A stretch of DNA of 64,000 bases from Pseudomonas ekonensis (lineage in GTDB: Bacteria > Pseudomonadota > Gammaproteobacteria > Pseudomonadales > Pseudomonadaceae). Made by a program: the position numbers and the translations under genes. The notes beneath the pieces are model-generated. The model did not search any database and was not told where the DNA came from. It saw only the letters and a program-made list of their open reading frames with translations. Where the stretch lies: NCBI RefSeq assembly GCF_019145435.1, contig NZ_JAHSTS010000002.1, positions 2,266,001 through 2,330,000 on the forward strand, given 5' to 3'. Numbering within the stretch: the stretch's first letter is position 1; each line of letters begins with the position of its first letter. Shown here piece by piece: positions 27,544 through 34,966 of the stretch.

Positions 27544-28604
27544 TGACTGTCCTCGTCAAATTTCACGGTTTGTCCGGGTTTGAGGCTGTTGACCCCGGCG
27601 CTGATGACCCGCTCGCCGTTGCGCACCCCGCCGTCCAGCACCACGGTGCTGTCGGTGCGGCTCAGCACGCTGACGTCGCGGGGCGCCACGGTCTTGTCCT
27701 GGGAATTGATCACCCAGATGCGCGGCTTGCCGTCGACCTCCTGCAAGGCCGCCGCCGGCAGTTCGATGCGCGGCTTGACCGCCGACCGCAAGGTCACGCT
27801 GATCGCCGTGCCGAGGCGAAAGCCCACCGGCGTCTCGGCCAGGGTCAGGCGCGCGCGGCGGGTGCGGGTGGCGCTCTGGGCCTGGGGCTCGATCTCGCGG
27901 ATCACCGCCGTGGTGTTGATGGCGGGGTCGAGCTGCGCGGCCACCTGGAACACCACGTCCTTGGGCAACTGATCGACCAGGGTGTCCGGCAGGTCGATCA
28001 CCGCTTCCTTGATGTCCGGCTGCGCCAGGGTCACCACTTGCTGGCCGGCGGTCACCACCTGGCCGGCCTCGGCGCTCCAGCCGGTGACCACGGCCTTATG
28101 GTCCGAACGCAGTTCGGTGTAGCCCAGTTGGTCCTTGCTCTGGCTGACCGCCGCCCGGGCCTGGTCCAGCGAGGCCTGGGTGGTCTTCAGGTCGGTCTGG
28201 GCGATGTCCAGCTGCGCCTGGGCGCCGACCCCGCGGTCGAACAGCGCCTGCTGGCGGCGGGCGTTGGCCTGGGCATTGATCAGTTGCGCCTCGATCTTGG
28301 CCAGGTCGCCCTGGGCCGAACGCAGCTGGTTCTGCTGGTCGGAAGGGTCGAGGGTGGCCAGCAGCGTGCCCTTGCCGACCTCGGCGCCCACATCGACGTT
28401 GCGGCTGGCGATGCGCCCCGCCACGCGAAAACCGGTGTTGCTCTCGTAGCGCGCCTGGATGTTGCCGGCGAACCGCCCCAGGCTCTCTTCGCTGAGCGCC
28501 TGCACCTTGACCGACAGCACCGGACGCACCGGCTCCGGCGGCGCCTCGCTCTTGGAACACGCGGCGAGCAGCACCGCGACAGACAACAGCCCCAGGCGCC
28601 TCAT
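27540..28604 (-). CDS. RND efflux adaptor (membrane fusion protein), second copy, TriB-like
   Basis: Periplasmic adaptor of 354 residues. Lipoprotein signal with lipobox LAAC (Cys about 16, SVAVLLAACSKSEAP), barrel-sandwich hybrid halves with an alpha-helical coiled-coil hairpin in between (about 90-165: LRSAQGDLAKIEAQLINAQANARRQQALFDRG), and a C-terminal beta-barrel. It is coupled at both ends by four-base overlaps, to the first adaptor and to the RND pump. Two different adaptors for one pump is the TriAB feature. Confidence 0.85.
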   Translation of the reverse strand: MRRLGLLSVAVLLAACSKSEAPPEPVRPVLSVKVQALSEESLGRFAGNIQARYESNTGFRVAGRIASRNVDVGAEVGKGTLLATLDPSDQQNQLRSAQGDLAKIEAQLINAQANARRQQALFDRGVGAQAQLDIAQTDLKTTQASLDQARAAVSQSKDQLGYTELRSDHKAVVTGWSAEAGQVVTAGQQVVTLAQPDIKEAVIDLPDTLVDQLPKDVVFQVAAQLDPAINTTAVIREIEPQAQSATRTRRARLTLAETPVGFRLGTAISVTLRSAVKPRIELPAAALQEVDGKPRIWVINSQDKTVAPRDVSVLSRTDSTVVLDGGVRNGERVISAGVNSLKPGQTVKFDEDSQ

Positions 28605-29704
28605 GGCTGCGCTTCCATTTTCAGTTCCTTATAGGTGTAGTCGGCGATCTCGACCTTCATGCCCGGATGCAGCAGCTGGCCACCGGCGATGATGACCTTC
28701 TCCCCGCCCTTGAGGCCTTCGCTGACGACGACCTTGCCGGTCAGGTAGCGGCCCACGGTCACCGTGTGCAACTGCGCCTCGCCCTTGTCGTCCACCAGCC
28801 ACACGGCGGGTTCGCTGACGTTCTTGGTCAGCGCCGACCACGGCAGCTCCACCGCCGACTTGCCGGTGCCCTTGGCCGTGGCGCTGACCACCGAACCCAA
28901 TTGCATGCCCGGCGGCAGGCCGTCGAGGGCGATCTTGACCTGCACCGTACCGGACTGCGCCGACACCGACGGGGTGATCTCGCGCACGGTGCCCGTGGTC
29001 TTGACCGCCGGATTGTCGAGCAGGCTCACCACGATCGAACGGTCCGACGGCCGCTCGGCCAGCAGCGATTCGTAGACGTTGAACACCGCATCGCGGTCGC
29101 CGTCACGGGCCAGGCTGAAGATCGGCATCGTCGCCTGCACCACCTGGCCGACCTCGGCCTGACGCTCGGTGATGACCCCCGGCGCATCGGCCACCAGGGC
29201 GGTGTAGCTCAGTTGGTCCCTGGCGTTGGCCAGTTGCGCCTGGGCGGCGCTCAAGGCGCTCTGGCTGCTGCGCAGGGCGGCCTGGGCCGAGTCGTATTCG
29301 CTCTGGCTGGTGTAGCCCTTGGGCAGCAACTTTTGCTGGCGCACGAAGGCCGCCGCGCTCTGCTTCACCCGGGCCTGTTCGGCCAGCACCTGGGCCTGGG
29401 CCGAGTCGACGTTGGTCTGCAGATCCTTGGGGTCGAGGCGGGCCAGCACCTGTTTGGCGCTCACCCGGTCGCCGACCTCGACCAGCCGCTGGATGATCTT
29501 GCCGCCGACGCGGAACGACAGTTGGGTCTGCACCCGCGCCTGCACATCGCCGGTGAGCGTCACGGCGGCGGCGTAGTCGGCGGACTTCACGTCGAGCACC
29601 AGCACCCTGGGCAGGTACTCCTCGGACGCTTTCTTCTCGCCGCAGGCGCTCAGCAAAGCGACGGCGCTCAGGGCCAATGCCACTTTATATCCGGGACCCG
29701 CCAT
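28601..29704 (-). CDS. RND efflux adaptor (membrane fusion protein), first copy, TriA-like
   Basis: First gene of the efflux operon, 367 residues. Lipobox LLSAC (Cys about 21) gives a lipid-anchored periplasmic protein. The lipoyl half (GDVQARVQTQLSFRVGGKI) and the hairpin (AQAQVLAEQARVKQSAAAFVRQQKLLPKG) are clear. ATG 29704 is chosen because CCAAGGAG precedes it; longer frames lack a signal peptide. It is divergent from the AAA ATPase gene across 158 bases that must hold the promoter. No local repressor gene is present. Confidence 0.85.
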   Translation of the reverse strand: MAGPGYKVALALSAVALLSACGEKKASEEYLPRVLVLDVKSADYAAAVTLTGDVQARVQTQLSFRVGGKIIQRLVEVGDRVSAKQVLARLDPKDLQTNVDSAQAQVLAEQARVKQSAAAFVRQQKLLPKGYTSQSEYDSAQAALRSSQSALSAAQAQLANARDQLSYTALVADAPGVITERQAEVGQVVQATMPIFSLARDGDRDAVFNVYESLLAERPSDRSIVVSLLDNPAVKTTGTVREITPSVSAQSGTVQVKIALDGLPPGMQLGSVVSATAKGTGKSAVELPWSALTKNVSEPAVWLVDDKGEAQLHTVTVGRYLTGKVVVSEGLKGGEKVIIAGGQLLHPGMKVEIADYTYKELKMEAQP

Positions 29705-29862
29705 GCAGACTCCTTGGCTTTTTCTGACGTGACAGAGACGATACGACAGTGAGCTTAGAACAGCCTTTGACCATTGCACGGCTTTACCGCACGAAGCGTG
29801 CGCAGGCGCACGGCGACGCGACATTCAGGCAAACTGGCCGGCTCCCGCAGAAGGAAACGCCC

Positions 29863-31023
29863 ATGCTCAAGACCCTGGCGGTGGCCAATTACCGCTCGAT
29901 CAACAAACTGGTGATCCCGCTGGGCCGCCTGAACCTCATCACCGGCCCCAACGGCAGCGGCAAGTCCAACCTCTACCGGGCCCTGCGCCTGCTGGCGGAG
30001 ACGGCGCAGGGCGGCGTGGTCAACGCGCTGGCCCGCGAAGGCGGGCTGGACTCGACCTTCTGGGCCGGGCCGCAAACCCTCAGCCGACGCATGCGCAACG
30101 GCGAGGTGGCCATCGAGCCCACGGTGCGCCAGGGCACCAAACGCCTGCGCCTGGGGTTCGCCGGGGAAGACTTCGGTTATTCGATCGCGCTGGGCCTGCC
30201 CGAGCCGTCGCGCTCGTACTTTGCCCTGGATCCGGAAATCAAAAGGGAGTGCATCTGGGCCGGGGCCTTCCATCGCCCGGCCAGCCTGCTGGTGGACCGC
30301 GATGGCCCGATGATCCGCGCCCGCGAGGGCCGCGGCTGGGACGTGCTGGCGCAGCACACGCCGACCTTCGACAGCCTGTTCGATCAGGTCGGCAGCCTGC
30401 GCGCCTCGCCGGAGGTGTTCCAGATGCGCGAGTTCATCCGCCGCTGGCGCTTCTACGACCACTTTCGCAGCGACGCCGACGCCCCGGCGCGCCAGCCGCA
30501 GCTGGGCACCCGCACGCCGGTGCTGCACCACGACGGCCGGGACCTGGCGGCGGCGTTGCGCACCATCATCGAGATCGGCGACCCCGACGCGCTGCGGACG
30601 GCGGTCAGCGACGCGTTTCCCGGCGCGCGCCTGGAGATCGCGCCGCTGGCCGGCGGACGCTTCGCCATTGAGTTCCATCAGGAAGGGTTGCTGCGGCCGC
30701 TGTCGGCGGCGGAGCTATCGGACGGCACGCTGCGTTACCTGCTGCTGGTCGCGGCGCTGCTGACGCCGCGCCCGCCGTCGCTGATGGTGCTGAACGAACC
30801 GGAGACCAGCCTGCACCCGGACCTGCTGCCGGCGCTGGCGCGGCTGATCATCCGGGTCTCGGAGGACTGCCAGGTGTGGGTGGTGTCCCACGCCCGGCGG
30901 CTGATCTCGGCGTTGCAGGAGGATCCGGACTGCAACTGCATCGTACTGGAGAAGACCCTGGGCCAGACCGGCGTCGTCGGCCAGCGGATGCTGGACGAGC
31001 CGGCGTGGCACTGGCCGGATTGA
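29863..31023 (+). CDS. AAA-family ATPase (RecF/AAA_21 type)
   Basis: 386 residues with an SMC/RecF-like ATP head: Walker A TGPNGSGKSN (27-36) and late signature/Walker B segments ELSDGTLRYLLLVAALL and SLMVLNEPETSLHPDLLP (about 305-322), then VWVVSHARRLI. The middle region is divergent and has no recognised partner domain. ATG 29863 has an aaggaaa upstream. Proteins of this class can be stand-alone or pair with a TOPRIM nuclease (as in OLD/Gabija systems), but no nuclease neighbour exists here. The role is unknown. Confidence 0.78.
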   Translation: MLKTLAVANYRSINKLVIPLGRLNLITGPNGSGKSNLYRALRLLAETAQGGVVNALAREGGLDSTFWAGPQTLSRRMRNGEVAIEPTVRQGTKRLRLGFAGEDFGYSIALGLPEPSRSYFALDPEIKRECIWAGAFHRPASLLVDRDGPMIRAREGRGWDVLAQHTPTFDSLFDQVGSLRASPEVFQMREFIRRWRFYDHFRSDADAPARQPQLGTRTPVLHHDGRDLAAALRTIIEIGDPDALRTAVSDAFPGARLEIAPLAGGRFAIEFHQEGLLRPLSAAELSDGTLRYLLLVAALLTPRPPSLMVLNEPETSLHPDLLPALARLIIRVSEDCQVWVVSHARRLISALQEDPDCNCIVLEKTLGQTGVVGQRMLDEPAWHWPD

Positions 31024-31025
31024 GC

Positions 31026-31050
31026 CTGTGGCGAGGCTCCATCGCCACAG
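31026..31050. terminator. Hairpin between convergent genes
   Basis: CTGTGGCGA (31026-31034) pairs perfectly with TCGCCACAG (31042-31050). It lies between the ATPase stop and the stop of the convergent cysteine-binding protein gene. It is a REP-core hairpin without a T-run. Confidence 0.6.
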
Positions 31051-31065
31051 GTGTCGGTCAGGCGC

Positions 31066-31944
31066 TCAGCCCTGCCATTTGCCGCCTTCGACGATCACGC
31101 TCTCAGGCTTGGTGTCGTCGCTCAGTTCCTTGCGCACGTACTGGTCGTACAGCTTGAGCAGGTACTTCTCCTCGCCCAGCTTCGCCAGCTCGGCATTCAC
31201 CCAGTCGCGCAGCTCGGTGTTGCCCTTCTTCACCGCCGGTGCGATCGGGGCCTCGTCGCCGAGCTTTTCGTCCAGCACGCGGTAGCCCGGGTTCTGCTTG
31301 GCCCAGCTGAACAGCACCAGGTTGTCCTGGGCGTAGGCGTCGCCGCGGCCGCCGGCCAGGGCCTGCAGCGATTCGGAGTTTTTCTCGAACTTGAGCAGTT
31401 TCCAGTCCGGGTGGTGCTTGGTCAGCCAGATGTCGGCGGTGGTGCCGGTGGTGACGATGGTGGTGCGGGTCGCCAGGTCGTCCAGCCGCTTCACCGCGCT
31501 GCCCTGGGGCACCAGCGCCTGCACCGCCACCCGCAGGTTCGGGTTGGTGAAGTCCACCGCTTCCTTGCGCTCCGGGGTGACGGTCATGTTGGCCAGGATC
31601 AGGTCGACCTTGTCGCTTTGCAGGAACGGGATCCGGCTGGCCGGCTCCACGGCGACGAACTCGACCTTGTTCTCGTCGCCCAGCAGGTCCTTGGCCAGCC
31701 GGCGGCCGATGTCGGTATCGAAGCCGACGTAGCGCCCCGTTTCGTTGACGAAGCCGAACGGCGGCTTGTCGGTGAACACGCCGACGATCAGCTTGTCGCG
31801 GGCCTTGATCTTGTCCAGGTAGCCGGCGGGCGCGGCGCTTTCGCTGGCGACCTTGGGCTTGGCCGGTTCCTCGGATTTGTTGCAGCCGGCCAGCAGCGCG
31901 AGGCCGAGCAGGGGCAGTACGAACAGCGATTTGGCAGTTTTCAT
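31066..31944 (-). CDS. CjaA-like amino-acid (probably cysteine) binding lipoprotein
   Basis: Solute-binding lipoprotein of 292 residues. Lipobox LLAGC (Cys about 20), then a class-3 binding domain with GVFTDKPPFGFVNETGRYVGFD, LANMTVTPERKEAVDF, GRGDAYAQDNLVLFSWAK and the C-terminal ESVIVEGG. These segments strongly resemble Campylobacter CjaA, a cysteine-binding protein, as I remember that sequence; cysteine as ligand is therefore inferred. ATG 31944 gives the lipoprotein signal. Two permease genes follow upstream, but no ATPase gene. Confidence 0.8.
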   Translation of the reverse strand: MKTAKSLFVLPLLGLALLAGCNKSEEPAKPKVASESAAPAGYLDKIKARDKLIVGVFTDKPPFGFVNETGRYVGFDTDIGRRLAKDLLGDENKVEFVAVEPASRIPFLQSDKVDLILANMTVTPERKEAVDFTNPNLRVAVQALVPQGSAVKRLDDLATRTTIVTTGTTADIWLTKHHPDWKLLKFEKNSESLQALAGGRGDAYAQDNLVLFSWAKQNPGYRVLDEKLGDEAPIAPAVKKGNTELRDWVNAELAKLGEEKYLLKLYDQYVRKELSDDTKPESVIVEGGKWQG

Positions 31945-32098
31945 GACAGTTCCTTGGTCTGAGTCGTTTTGGGCAACGTCGCCGAAGGCCAGGCCTCGGC
32001 GGGGAGAACTTCTCCAGGAACGGCTGCGCGCGTGCGGTCTGCGGGTTCGCAAAGAAAATCTCGGGCGGGGTGCGGGCCCTGCAAAGCGGTGGAGGCGC

Positions 32099-32758
32099 TC
32101 ATGCATGGGCCCAGCGCCGCTCCAGCACGCGGGAGGCGGCCGAGAGCGGGTAGCAGATGAAAAAGAAAAACAGGAACAGCGCACCGTAGATCAGCACCGA
32201 TTCGTAGGTGCGCTCGATGATCTGCTGACCGACCTTGATCACGTCCACCACGCCGATCAGCACCGCCAGGGAGCTGGTCTTGATGATACGCGTGTAGACA
32301 TTGATGGTCGGCGGCGTCATGCGCTTGAGCGCCTGCGGCATCAGCACGTAGGCGTAGAGCTGCACGGCATTGAAGCCGAGCGACAGCCCGGCCTCGCGCT
32401 GCCCGCGGGGCAACGAGCGCAAGGCGCCGCGCGCCGCCTCGCCGACTTCGCTGGCGCCCCACAGCGACAGCACCGTCACGGCGCACCAGAAGGCCGGCAC
32501 GCTGAGGCCGAAGAAAATCGGCAGGCCGAAAAACAACAGGTACAGCCAGACCAGCACCGGAATCGCCCGGAACAGCTCCAGGTAGATCCGCAGCACCGCG
32601 TTGAGCCACTTCACGTCGAGGGTGCGCAGCACGCCGTAGAGCACGCCGCCGACGGTGCTGACCGCGATGCTCAGCAGCGAGATCGACAAGGTCTGCCCGG
32701 CGCCGGCCGCCAGTTGCGGCAACGACACCCACAAAAGCTCAAGACCCGAACTGGCCAT
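32099..32758 (-). CDS. Polar amino-acid ABC transporter permease (second)
   Basis: 219 residues, His/Glu/Gln/Arg-opine type permease. About four to five hydrophobic segments are visible (first about 20-42), with the coupling loop EAGLSLGFNAVQLYAYVLMPQALKR (about 126-150). Its 5' end overlaps the upstream permease gene by 20 bases. With the partner permease it would form a heterodimeric channel for the CjaA-like protein. Confidence 0.87.
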   Translation of the reverse strand: MASSGLELLWVSLPQLAAGAGQTLSISLLSIAVSTVGGVLYGVLRTLDVKWLNAVLRIYLELFRAIPVLVWLYLLFFGLPIFFGLSVPAFWCAVTVLSLWGASEVGEAARGALRSLPRGQREAGLSLGFNAVQLYAYVLMPQALKRMTPPTINVYTRIIKTSSLAVLIGVVDVIKVGQQIIERTYESVLIYGALFLFFFFICYPLSAASRVLERRWAHA

Positions 32759-33404
32759 GTTGCAGCCTCCTTTCCAGACGGCCGAGCAGCAGCGACAGCG
32801 GCAGGAACAGCAGCACGCAGATCAGCGTCAGCACGGCGAGCATTTCGTAGGTCTTGTAGTACAGGGCAATGTAGCTCTTGGTGGTGTAGAGGAGTTCCGG
32901 CACCGCCACGGCCGACACCACCGTGGTTTCCTTGAGCAGGAAAATGAAATTGGCGAACAGCGACGGCAGGCTGAGGATCCCCGCCTGCGGCAGGATCACG
33001 TAGCGCAGCACCTGCAGCTCGGACAGCCCGAGGGAACGGCCGGACTCGACCTGCCCCTTGGGCACCGCTTCGACACCGGCGCGCAGCACCTCGGTCAGGT
33101 AGGCGCCGCCGAGGAACGTCAGGGTGATGATCGCGGCGGCGAAGCCGGACACCTGCACCCCCACGGCCGGCAAGGCGAAGTAGACGAAAAACAGCTGGAT
33201 CAGCAGCGGCGTGTTGCGGGCCAGCTCCACGTACAGGCCGATGGCCTTTGGCAGGTAGGGCACACGCAACACCAGGAGCGTCGCATTGAACAGCGCCACG
33301 GCCAACGAAGTGCCGATGGCGATCAGCCCGACCTGCAGGGTCACGCCCACGGCGCTGAGGAAGGCCGGCAAGGTGCTGAGGATGAACGCGTAATCGAAGG
33401 TCAT
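32739..33404 (-). CDS. Polar amino-acid ABC transporter permease (first)
   Basis: 221 residues, same family as the downstream permease: MTFDYAFILSTLPAFLSAVGVTLQVG start, coupling loop ESGRSLGLSELQVLRYVILPQAGI. ATG 33404 is preferred over 33449, which would add 15 residues without hydrophobic character. It is the first gene of a permease-permease-binding protein run that lacks an ATPase. The AT-rich stretch at 33481-33545 probably holds the promoter. Confidence 0.86.
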   Translation of the reverse strand: MTFDYAFILSTLPAFLSAVGVTLQVGLIAIGTSLAVALFNATLLVLRVPYLPKAIGLYVELARNTPLLIQLFFVYFALPAVGVQVSGFAAAIITLTFLGGAYLTEVLRAGVEAVPKGQVESGRSLGLSELQVLRYVILPQAGILSLPSLFANFIFLLKETTVVSAVAVPELLYTTKSYIALYYKTYEMLAVLTLICVLLFLPLSLLLGRLERRLQHGQFGS

Positions 33405-33684
33405 GAAACGTCCTGACGCCGCTCGGTAAGCGACGGTGGTGCAGTCCATGGACAGCGGGTGGCCGTCCTGCAGGCACCGACTTTATAGGTATAAAAACAA
33501 GAATTTAAATACCGATAAAGCATATTGATATCACACAAAAAACTAATCGCCGGGTTTGCCGGGACGGAAGAAGAAAGCTATTTTCCCCGGCGCTGTAGGA
33601 AGGATCTTTTTTTCAGATTGCCCCTCCAAGGACGCACAGCTTTTGGCCAGACTCCCTGGGCCGAACCATTACAAGGAAGAAAAC

Positions 33685-33780
33685 ATGGCTGACGTAAAAG
33701 TGCCGCAGCGGCTGGATCCGCAGGACATCGTGAAACTGCTGGTGGCGTTGCGCAGGGCGCTGAAGACGGGGCTCGCCTAG
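33685..33780 (+). CDS. Putative small protein (31 residues)
   Basis: Short open frame MADVKVPQRLDPQDIVKLLV... ending LKTGLA. A very good ribosome binding site (aaggaag at 33673-33679) precedes ATG 33685. The product is basic, with an amphipathic helix likely over residues 12-28. It stands alone in the gap between the cysteine-type importer and metQ and runs into a REP element. No family was recognised. It could be a real small protein or the start of a lost gene. Confidence 0.45.
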   Translation: MADVKVPQRLDPQDIVKLLVALRRALKTGLA

Positions 33781-33918
33781 GCCCTGCGGCGAGGGAGCCT
33801 GCTCCCGCTCGGCTGCGCAGCAGTCGCTGATCCGGCCGACGCCTTCGCCCCGAACCGGCCAGTTGCCCGGTTTGGGGCCGCTGCGCAGCCCGGCGGGAGC
33901 AGGCTCCCTCGCCACAGT
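33781..33918. repeat. Large inverted REP pair
   Basis: gcggcgagggagcctgctcc (33786 onward) and gggagcaggctccctcgcca (ending about 33915) are inverted copies across about 90 bases. The second half is shared with the element after gshA (1436-1533). Confidence 0.75.
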
Positions 33919-33935
33919 ACTCACCGCAAACGAAA

Positions 33936-33965
33936 ACGCCGACGACCATCGCTGGCCGTCGGCGT
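33936..33965 (-). terminator. Terminator of the orphan metQ
   Basis: ACGCCGACGACC (33936-33947) pairs with GGCCGTCGGCGT (33954-33965) with one G-U pair, 36 bases past the metQ stop. On the minus strand it is followed by TTTTCG. Confidence 0.65.
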
Positions 33966-34000
33966 CTTCACACCTTGAAGGGAGGTGTCGCTGCGTCGGA

Positions 34001-34798
34001 TCAGAACGCCGGCAATACCGCGCCGTTGTACTTCTTCTCGATGAACGCTTTGACTTCAGGGCTGGTCAGGGCCTTGGCCAGCTTCTGGATCGCGTCGCTG
34101 TTCTTGTTGTCCTCGCGGGCCACCAGGAAGTTCACGTAAGGCGAGTCCGCGCCCTCGATCACCAGGGCGTCCTTGGTCGGGTTCAACTTGGCTTCCAGCG
34201 CGTAGTTGGTGTTGATCATGTCCAGGTCGACTTCATTCAGCACCCGCGGCAGCAGGGCCGATTCCAGTTCCTTGAACTTGAAGTTGTGCGGGTTCTTGGC
34301 GATGTCCTTCGGGGTGGCCAGCGCGTTCTTCGGATCCTTCAGCTCGATCAGGCCGGCCTTCTGCAGCAGGATCAGGGCGCGGCCGCTGTTGCTGCCTTCG
34401 TTGGGGATCGCGATGGTCGCGCCGTTCGGCAGGTCCGCCAGCGACTTGTACTTCTTCGAGTAGCCGCCGAACGGTTCGACGTGGACGCCTTCCACGGTCA
34501 CCAGGTACTTGGCTTTGTCGTCCTTGTATTTACCGGCGTTGAAGCTGTCCAGGTAAGGCTTGGTCTGGAAGTAGTTGGCGTCCAGGCGCTTCTCGCCCAC
34601 CTGCACGTTCGGCTGCACATAGTCGGTGAAGACTTTGACTTCCAGATCCACGCCTTCTTTGGCGAGGGTCGGCTTGATCAGCTCGAGGATCTCGGCGTGG
34701 GGGATCGGCGTTGCCGCCACCACCAGTTTCTCGCCGGCCTGGGCCAGGGATGCGGTCAGGGCAGCCGCCAATGCGGAAAACAGCAGAACCTTTTTCAT
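34001..34798 (-). CDS. metQ: Orphan MetQ/NlpA-family periplasmic binding protein
   Basis: 265 residues. Signal peptide about 1-21 (SLAQA/GE), no lipobox. Family marks are PIPHAEILELIKPTLAKEGVDLEVKVFTDYVQPN, LDANYFQTKPYLD, GGYSKKYKSLADLPNGATIAIPNEGSNSGRAL. It is a second, divergent paralogue of the MetQ at 21056 and is not accompanied by MetNI genes, so it probably shares an ATPase/permease pair encoded elsewhere. It lies downstream of a sigma-54 activator on the same strand. Confidence 0.9.
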   Translation of the reverse strand: MKKVLLFSALAAALTASLAQAGEKLVVAATPIPHAEILELIKPTLAKEGVDLEVKVFTDYVQPNVQVGEKRLDANYFQTKPYLDSFNAGKYKDDKAKYLVTVEGVHVEPFGGYSKKYKSLADLPNGATIAIPNEGSNSGRALILLQKAGLIELKDPKNALATPKDIAKNPHNFKFKELESALLPRVLNEVDLDMINTNYALEAKLNPTKDALVIEGADSPYVNFLVAREDNKNSDAIQKLAKALTSPEVKAFIEKKYNGAVLPAF

Positions 34799-34939
34799 GC
34801 AGTGTCCTTATCGAAAAGTCATGGTCGTCATCGACGACGGCATTGAATACGAGTGCCAGTGAAGTGCTATCGCTGGCGTGAAGCGGACAATACCGGGATT
34901 TTTTATTCCCGGACAATAACGTTTATTCAGCTTCATATT

Positions 34940-34966
34940 CCATTTTGTTCATATTGAACAAAATGG
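34940..34966. promoter_or_regulatory. 27-base perfect palindrome between the sigma-54 activator gene and metQ
   Basis: CCATTTTGTTCA (34940-34951), TAT, TGAACAAAATGG (34955-34966). It touches the activator gene's stop codon and lies 142-168 bases upstream of metQ. No T-run follows on either strand, so an operator is at least as likely as a terminator. Confidence 0.5.

Noticed and set aside
24493..27546. A 1017-codon open frame on the plus strand, antisense to the RND pump
   Set aside because: It is a codon-bias shadow of the pump gene: the translation is rich in His, Asp, Arg and Gln with no domain, and the minus-strand product is a complete RND transporter.
34799..34966. Sigma-54 (-24/-12) promoter before the orphan metQ
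   Set aside because: A minus-strand TGGCAC is present near 34853-34858, but no GC at the required spacing follows, so it is not called.
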